From an archaeon (GTDB taxonomy: Archaea > Thermoproteota > Bathyarchaeia > TCS64), in NCBI GenBank assembly GCA_020444005.1, contig JAHLLU010000038.1:1-11026 (forward strand): a DNA stretch of 11,026 nt, in the 5' to 3' direction. Made by a program: the position numbers and the translations under genes. Under the pieces are notes generated by a model, which saw only the letters and a program-made list of their open reading frames with translations, searched no databases and was not told the DNA's origin. Positions 6,614-11,026 of the stretch are shown piece after piece; positions within the stretch are counted from its first letter, which is position 1, and each line of letters starts with the position of its first letter.

Positions 6614-6618
6614 TGTTG

Positions 6619-8370
6619 CTAAACGGTTTTCAGTTGAGCATTATACATATCCACGATCTCTGATACCTGTGTGGCTTCATCAGCGCTTTTATCGTCACGC
6701 CAACGAGTAAACCTTGGGAATCGGATAGCAAGCCCTGATCCTTTGCGTAGTTCATTGAAAGCCGCCATATGGTTGGGACTCAAGGTGATCTCGTCTCCCA
6801 GTACCTCGATAACCACCACGGGCTCAAACCAGACATCAGGCTCCATCAAGCTATCCACGTTACTGGGCTTATGATCCATCCGGTACTCATCAAGCCGGTC
6901 AGGCATCTCCTCAAGATTTTCATCAGTGAAACCACTGCCAACCTTACAGACGCTCCTATACATGTCCTCTTCTGGATCATATGCCGCTACAAGTAATGCA
7001 CCATAGCTGCCTGCTCGTCTACCTCTACCATACAAGGCTCCTATTACGGCTAGGTCAACGTGGTCCTGCATTTTACTCTGATAGCTCCGTTTGAGTTTGA
7101 CCCAGAGCCAACTACGGGCACCTGCGCGGTATATTGAGTCATCAGATGTAGACTTGACTACCAAGCCTTCTGTGCCTTCGCTGATGGCTAACTGGAAGAA
7201 CCGGTCTAGCTCATCAGGGTCATTGGTTTCTAGTCGTTCTACTAGTTTGAAGTCGTCGGTCTGGTCGGTTATTGCTTCTAGGCGGTGGATGCGTTGAGGA
7301 TAGGGCGTGAGAGTGAGGTCTTCACCGTCGAATAAGCAGTCAAACAGGTATACCCGTACTGGTATTTGTTTCATCATCTCCTCGATACCATGTTTGCGTC
7401 TTCTCTGCATCAATTTCTGGAAGGTAAGATCATCACCAGTATCAGGGTCATAAGCGACAGCCTCACCCTCAATGATAGCCTGCTCAGCATTCACTTGTTT
7501 AAGAGTCATCTCCACCGCATCAGGGTACATGTAAGTGATGTTTTCGAGACGCCTACTGAAAATCTGAACCTTATCTCCATTCTTGTGAATCTGGAATCGT
7601 TCACCGTCAAGCTTGAACTCAGCCGAACAATGCCCCTCAAGCTTATCGATTACCTCTTCGGCAGTACTAAGTCTCTGCGCAGCCATTACTCTGATGGGAT
7701 ACCCTACTCTGACGTGGAAATTCTCGACACTCTCCAAACCATCCTCAATTAATGTGACTGCTACTGTACCTAGGTCGCTGCTCAGGTTGTAGGCTCTTTC
7801 AAGGATTGGTCTATTCTTCTTTGAGTCAGTGTATGCCTGTGCCAAAGCATCCAGTATTGTCATATCGCCTATACCGAGTCTAAGCTTCCCCTCTACCATG
7901 CGGCTTAGATATCGAGCACCCAGAGGAGACGCATCAGCCAGAAGGCTTCCCAAGCCATCCATCTTCTGTTTAGAACTCCCCGTGCCTTCACGGTGGGCTA
8001 TTGAGTCTAATCCCTGATAGATGTCAGATACTGTGAGGTCTTTCTTGAAGAACCCCTTCTGCTTCTTTTTACACATTGCATCCTCAGCAGCCAAACCAAT
8101 ATCACCCATCTCCTGAACCATGCCCTCTACGGTTGCCTTTTTCAAGCCGGTTACACGGGTGAGAGTCTCGATGACCATCTTCTCAGCCATTCCGATCTCG
8201 GGTTCTCCTTTCCAGTCGGGGTGTATCTTGCCTTGTGTTAGGTAGATGATTTTATCGATTTCCTCGCTGGTGGCTTGTTTGAATAGTTCTGTGAGGATGT
8301 CTGTCATCTCGATGCGTCCACTGGTGGCTTCGAGTTGTTGATATGTGTCTACAAGGGTATCGAAGAGCAT
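6619..8370 (-). CDS. lig: ATP-dependent DNA ligase, archaeal type
   Basis: A 583-aa DNA ligase that seals nicks via an enzyme-AMP intermediate, acting in replication and repair. An N-terminal DNA-binding domain (about 1-220) precedes the nucleotidyltransferase domain. Motif I is EFKLDGER with adenylated Lys253. Motif III is FSRRLENIT (271-279), motif IIIa EGEAVAYD (301-308), motif IV EGLVVK (401-406) and motif V WLWVKLKR (421-428). The OB-fold domain ends with RFPRFTRWRDDKS, the motif VI region. Length and motif set match full-length archaeal replicative ligases, so it should be active. The ATG at 8368-8370 has no obvious SD. It lies 38 nt after the stop of the HExxH gene and continues the same-strand block with polB. 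Whether it is the housekeeping ligase or a repair copy cannot be told from the window. Confidence 0.97.
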   Translation of the reverse strand: MLFDTLVDTYQQLEATSGRIEMTDILTELFKQATSEEIDKIIYLTQGKIHPDWKGEPEIGMAEKMVIETLTRVTGLKKATVEGMVQEMGDIGLAAEDAMCKKKQKGFFKKDLTVSDIYQGLDSIAHREGTGSSKQKMDGLGSLLADASPLGARYLSRMVEGKLRLGIGDMTILDALAQAYTDSKKNRPILERAYNLSSDLGTVAVTLIEDGLESVENFHVRVGYPIRVMAAQRLSTAEEVIDKLEGHCSAEFKLDGERFQIHKNGDKVQIFSRRLENITYMYPDAVEMTLKQVNAEQAIIEGEAVAYDPDTGDDLTFQKLMQRRRKHGIEEMMKQIPVRVYLFDCLFDGEDLTLTPYPQRIHRLEAITDQTDDFKLVERLETNDPDELDRFFQLAISEGTEGLVVKSTSDDSIYRAGARSWLWVKLKRSYQSKMQDHVDLAVIGALYGRGRRAGSYGALLVAAYDPEEDMYRSVCKVGSGFTDENLEEMPDRLDEYRMDHKPSNVDSLMEPDVWFEPVVVIEVLGDEITLSPNHMAAFNELRKGSGLAIRFPRFTRWRDDKSADEATQVSEIVDMYNAQLKTV

Positions 8371-8408
8371 AATATGGAAAATACGATTATCGGATTCTTA
8401 AAACCTTA

Positions 8409-9182
8409 CTAGACCATGTAGCTCTGGGCTTCTCTTTCCTTCATACACTTATATTCCTCAAGCGCCTCAATCAAACAATAATCACCCATCTTATCGGTAA
8501 ACAAACCAAATACATAATCCGAGCCCTTACTAACCTCAATACAGGTTAGCAGATTCGGTGGGAAGTAGTCGTTGCTTAATCTGCTCCATATCTGATCGAG
8601 TTTAGGTGCCTGCATGTGTCTGAGTACAACATAGCTTCTGTAATGGGTCACCATATCCACGTACTGGATAGCCCACAGACTCGCAAGGTCCTCATAGTCC
8701 TTGATAACCCCGTTACCGCCTTCCTCTTTGATTATCTGTAGGCTCCGTTCAAGCTTATCGGGGTGCTCCCGTAGAATATGACGCACTGTTGCGATGAGCA
8801 GTTGGTCTCCACCCACGTGATCATCAGCGTGAATAATCTCATGTACCGCGCTATACGTTGTCATCGTGTCAGCGAAATCAGGCATATCCATGGGGTGGTC
8901 GCTACTCGGTAGTCTTTTGTCTAGGAATATGCTGGCTGGAGGCTGGAAGCTCCCAAAGTCCATGCTGTAGTTTTTGCCTTTGGGGTTGTTGATGTACATT
9001 GCTTTGAAGTTGCCCTGTTTGAGACGTTTAATTGTTGAAGGTAGGTTGGGCATAATAGGTAGGTTGAGGCTTCTCTGGGTTCTGCTGATGATGTTAAGTG
9101 AGTCTCTTACGAGTCCCCGTACATCGTTATCAGTTAACTCCTTTCTCAGCGTCAACCCATATCTAATGTTCTTCGTGTACAT
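8409..9182 (-). CDS. Unrecognised protein with an HExxH zinc-metallopeptidase motif
   Basis: I do not recognise this 257-aa family. From the ATG at 9182 (an in-frame TTG at 9212 would add 10 residues), the central feature is TYSAVHEIIHADDHVGGDQ, an HExxH zinc-binding helix (H114, E115, H118; codons 8829-8843). Further possible ligands are H122 and D126. About 50 residues on comes an acidic helix, KDYEDLASLWAIQYVDMVTHY, where E164 could be a gluzincin-type third ligand. No signal peptide or membrane span is visible, so it is intracellular. The basic N-terminal part (LKQGNFK, NNPKGKNY) could contact nucleic acid, which is a guess. It sits between polB and DNA ligase on the same strand with short gaps, suggesting a role in DNA metabolism, by analogy with SprT/Spartan-type proteases that clear DNA-protein crosslinks. 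It is not clearly of that family. Confidence 0.85.
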   Translation of the reverse strand: MYTKNIRYGLTLRKELTDNDVRGLVRDSLNIISRTQRSLNLPIMPNLPSTIKRLKQGNFKAMYINNPKGKNYSMDFGSFQPPASIFLDKRLPSSDHPMDMPDFADTMTTYSAVHEIIHADDHVGGDQLLIATVRHILREHPDKLERSLQIIKEEGGNGVIKDYEDLASLWAIQYVDMVTHYRSYVVLRHMQAPKLDQIWSRLSNDYFPPNLLTCIEVSKGSDYVFGLFTDKMGDYCLIEALEEYKCMKEREAQSYMV

Positions 9183-9218
9183 GAAATAAAAATCCCATGG
9201 TTTTCTGATCAATAATTA

Positions 9219-9236
9219 GAATAAAAATAATACATA
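9219..9236 (-). promoter_or_regulatory. Possible promoter of the HExxH gene
   Basis: After the polB stop, the minus strand carries an AT-rich TATGTATTATTTTTATTC. A TATA element here would start transcription around 9195-9202, downstream of the TTG at 9212 and just ahead of the ATG at 9182. This is one reason to prefer the ATG. The HExxH gene may also be read through from polB. Confidence 0.25.
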
Positions 9237-9254
9237 GTAGCTAAACGGTGAAAA

Positions 9255-11026
9255 TTATTCAAACCATTTGTCGAGACTCACAGCCATGGATTTCTTCTCG
9301 GTGTCCCGGATGAAAGGAAGCAGTATACTTCTTCTAGCCTCCTCCAATAATCGTTGATACTTCTTCTCATCATACCGCTTTTGATAACCCGCGGGACTAA
9401 CCCGTCGAAACGGGTTACTGTGCTCAGAGTCAACAAACACATAACTGATAACACTACCACGGTCAACGGTTTTCCCGTTGATGTCCAAAGCCTCCGCTGC
9501 AGCAACGTGAGGAAGCCGCGCCTTGTACTTATCTGGGCGACGCCTGAGTATCGTCTTGGCTTCAAGCTCCTCTACGGGTACCATGCCTTGCTTGAGTTTA
9601 CGGGAGGCGATGGATAGAAGAGCATCTACCTCTTCGATTCCTTTGTTGAGCACTTCTTCTTTTGATGGCTGGCTGAGTAATGCGTTTATGGCTTGTCGTT
9701 GGAAATCCGAGACAAATTTTGGTGTGTTGCGTCGTCGTAGCTCGATTCCCCTGCAGACTAGTTTTTCGTCGTAGCGTATTCCATAGTAGCGGTTGATGGC
9801 TCCAAAGTCTTCACCTGATTTCTGAGGAAGCAAAACAAGGTACCTGAAATGATTCTCAACAGTGATAGGTAGTTCTAGTTGGGCTTTGATCTCCTCCGCT
9901 AGGTCATTGAAGTCTTCTCTTGAGGCTCCCGGTTTATGGAGGAAGAGACTGTCACTGTTCCCGTAGAGAGTCTGATAGCCTTCAGCTCGGGCGATGTTCA
10001 TTGCCTCCACAAGGTTTTCACGAGCAGCCTTATTGATCTCCATAAAAGTGTCCATGTTGCCAAACTTGTTCGCCCAGCAGCCACTGTACCCATAGGTGCA
10101 GAAAAGAATCTCCTTGAGGGCTTGTTGCCTTGTTTCGCACCAGAACCACATCTTTGGATCGTCTTCAAGTTCATTTCGGAGGTGTTTGAAGTGGAGTCGG
10201 CGTCGGAGGGTGTCTCTTGTAAAGTCTATCAGGAAGCCTTCTTCTTCTCGTTCTGTTCGTATATTCTCGTAGCTGATATTATCCTTTAGAATAAGATGAG
10301 GAAACATGCTCTCAAAGTCCAGGGCAGCCACATTCTCATGAAGCCCCACACTAGGAGCAAAAATCAAACCACCATGATCCCGTTCCTTGAGCAATTCTTT
10401 GAGACTCATCACAGGTTGATAAAAACCACGCCTAGGCAACAAATAGCCAAGCCTCCGCGCCTCATAGCATTGCCTGCTCTCGATGGCGCGTCCGGCTGCC
10501 CACTCTGAGCCGATTCTTGGTACTTCACGGGTATACTGAATTCGTTCTACTGTACCTGCTAGGCTTGTTCTCCGGTAGTTGAGCAGGTTGATGTAGACTC
10601 TGCCCTCTGAAAGGTGAAAGCTCTTGTGTTGATAGTGTCCGAGACAGGGATACTCTTGTTTGCTGAGTAGCTTGAATAGTGTTTTCAGGTCTGATTCCAG
10701 ACAGGAGATAAGGTCAGGATCATACGTGTTCAGATACTCGATGAAATCCTTGAGGGCATCCTCTCCGTCGAAGACCTGATTCTCCTCCATTCCATCATCA
10801 TAGGTCACGAAGTAGAGAGAGTCTTCATGGTAGAGTTCAAAGCAGAGCACCTTGAATGGAGGAGGCTGTACATCTAACTCAAGAGGAACCTGTTCGATGG
10901 TTTTGATTCGGTTATGCGTATCAACCTCAGCCACCACCTCAGCAAATGGTATCAACCCGTAGTCAGCGATAAAACGCTGGGTATGGCTCAGGTCCGCGTC
11001 ATATATCTCTCCGTATTTCTCGGCTA
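9255..11026 (-). CDS. polB: Family B DNA polymerase, 5' end beyond window; exonuclease motifs degenerate
   Basis: The open frame runs to the right edge. The 23 codons upstream of the first TTG (10955) have no stop and encode a typical PolB N-domain stretch (EIYDADLSHTQRFIADYG), so the gene is partial, with 589 residues visible. Numbering from that first visible codon, motif A is DFESMFPHLI (catalytic Asp236), motif B is KEILFCTYGYSG (Lys304, with Phe-Cys in place of the usual Asn-Ser) and motif C is YGNSDS (Asn356, catalytic Asp358). The thumb region RLPHVAAAEAL also matches the family. The N-terminal exonuclease fold is recognisable (TYDPDLISCLESD), but Exo I reads FELY instead of FDIE, Exo II lacks its N...FD residues and Exo III lacks its Asp, so proofreading is probably lost. 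This recalls archaeal PolB2/Dpo2-type enzymes. It is upstream of the HExxH and ligase genes. Confidence 0.93.
   Translation of the reverse strand, partial: AEKYGEIYDADLSHTQRFIADYGLIPFAEVVAEVDTHNRIKTIEQVPLELDVQPPPFKVLCFELYHEDSLYFVTYDDGMEENQVFDGEDALKDFIEYLNTYDPDLISCLESDLKTLFKLLSKQEYPCLGHYQHKSFHLSEGRVYINLLNYRRTSLAGTVERIQYTREVPRIGSEWAAGRAIESRQCYEARRLGYLLPRRGFYQPVMSLKELLKERDHGGLIFAPSVGLHENVAALDFESMFPHLILKDNISYENIRTEREEEGFLIDFTRDTLRRRLHFKHLRNELEDDPKMWFWCETRQQALKEILFCTYGYSGCWANKFGNMDTFMEINKAARENLVEAMNIARAEGYQTLYGNSDSLFLHKPGASREDFNDLAEEIKAQLELPITVENHFRYLVLLPQKSGEDFGAINRYYGIRYDEKLVCRGIELRRRNTPKFVSDFQRQAINALLSQPSKEEVLNKGIEEVDALLSIASRKLKQGMVPVEELEAKTILRRRPDKYKARLPHVAAAEALDINGKTVDRGSVISYVFVDSEHSNPFRRVSPAGYQKRYDEKKYQRLLEEARRSILLPFIRDTEKKSMAVSLDKWFE

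Noticed and set aside
7366..7752. 128-codon open frame antisense to the DNA ligase
   Set aside because: It lies wholly inside the ligase catalytic domain, on the opposite strand, with no domain-like pattern. It is a by-product of the ligase codons.
9183..9212. TTG start of the HExxH protein
   Set aside because: It cannot be excluded, but there is no SD and it lies too close to the TATA-like stretch. The ATG at 9182 is the simpler choice.
9936..10289. 117-codon open frame antisense to polB
   Set aside because: It covers polB motifs B and C on the other strand. There is no promoter, SD or recognisable protein pattern.
1..11026. tRNA or rRNA genes, CRISPR array, insertion sequence, integrase or phage genes
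   Set aside because: Looked for on both strands. No tRNA T-arm/anticodon arrangement, regularly spaced repeats, transposase motifs or terminal inverted repeats were seen.

Overview
The window looks like a piece of an archaeal chromosome from an uncultured lineage. A family B DNA polymerase, an archaeal-type ATP-dependent DNA ligase and a stand-alone MetRS-beta-type tRNA-binding protein occur together. AT-rich TATA-like boxes lie about 25-28 nt ahead of several start codons with no Shine-Dalgarno (SD) sequence, which suggests leaderless transcripts. A few other genes have clear SD sites (GGAGGT, GGTGAT). I cannot place it in a phylum from sequence alone. No rRNA, tRNA, CRISPR, insertion sequence or phage gene is visible, and coding density is high.

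Layout, left to right. (1) 1-916, minus strand: a two-gene operon of an NTF2/SnoaL-like protein followed by a short-chain dehydrogenase (SDR) cut by the left edge. (2) 1090-1422, minus: MetRS-beta-like tRNA-binding protein, divergent from a 62-aa hypothetical protein (1509-1697, plus). (3) 1687-6582: two M20-family (ArgE/DapE-like) metallopeptidase/deacylase paralogs on the minus strand, flanking a plus-strand soluble PAS-PAS-PAS-GAF histidine kinase. The paralog that diverges from the kinase has lost its catalytic-base Glu and a metal-ligand Glu. The other keeps all the expected residues. (4) 6619-11026, minus: a compact DNA-metabolism block in the order polB (5' end beyond the right edge), an unrecognised protein with an HEIIH zinc-protease motif, and ATP-dependent DNA ligase.

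The polymerase keeps the motif A and motif C carboxylates (DFESMFP, YGNSDS), but its proofreading exonuclease motifs look degenerate and motif B is non-standard. This recalls archaeal PolB2/Dpo2-type polymerases linked to damage tolerance. Together with a ligase and an HExxH protein, the block is most simply read as a repair or lesion-processing cassette, which is an inference. The two points most worth following are this cassette with its uncharacterised HExxH protein, and the probable M20 pseudo-enzyme sharing an intergenic region with a sensor kinase.
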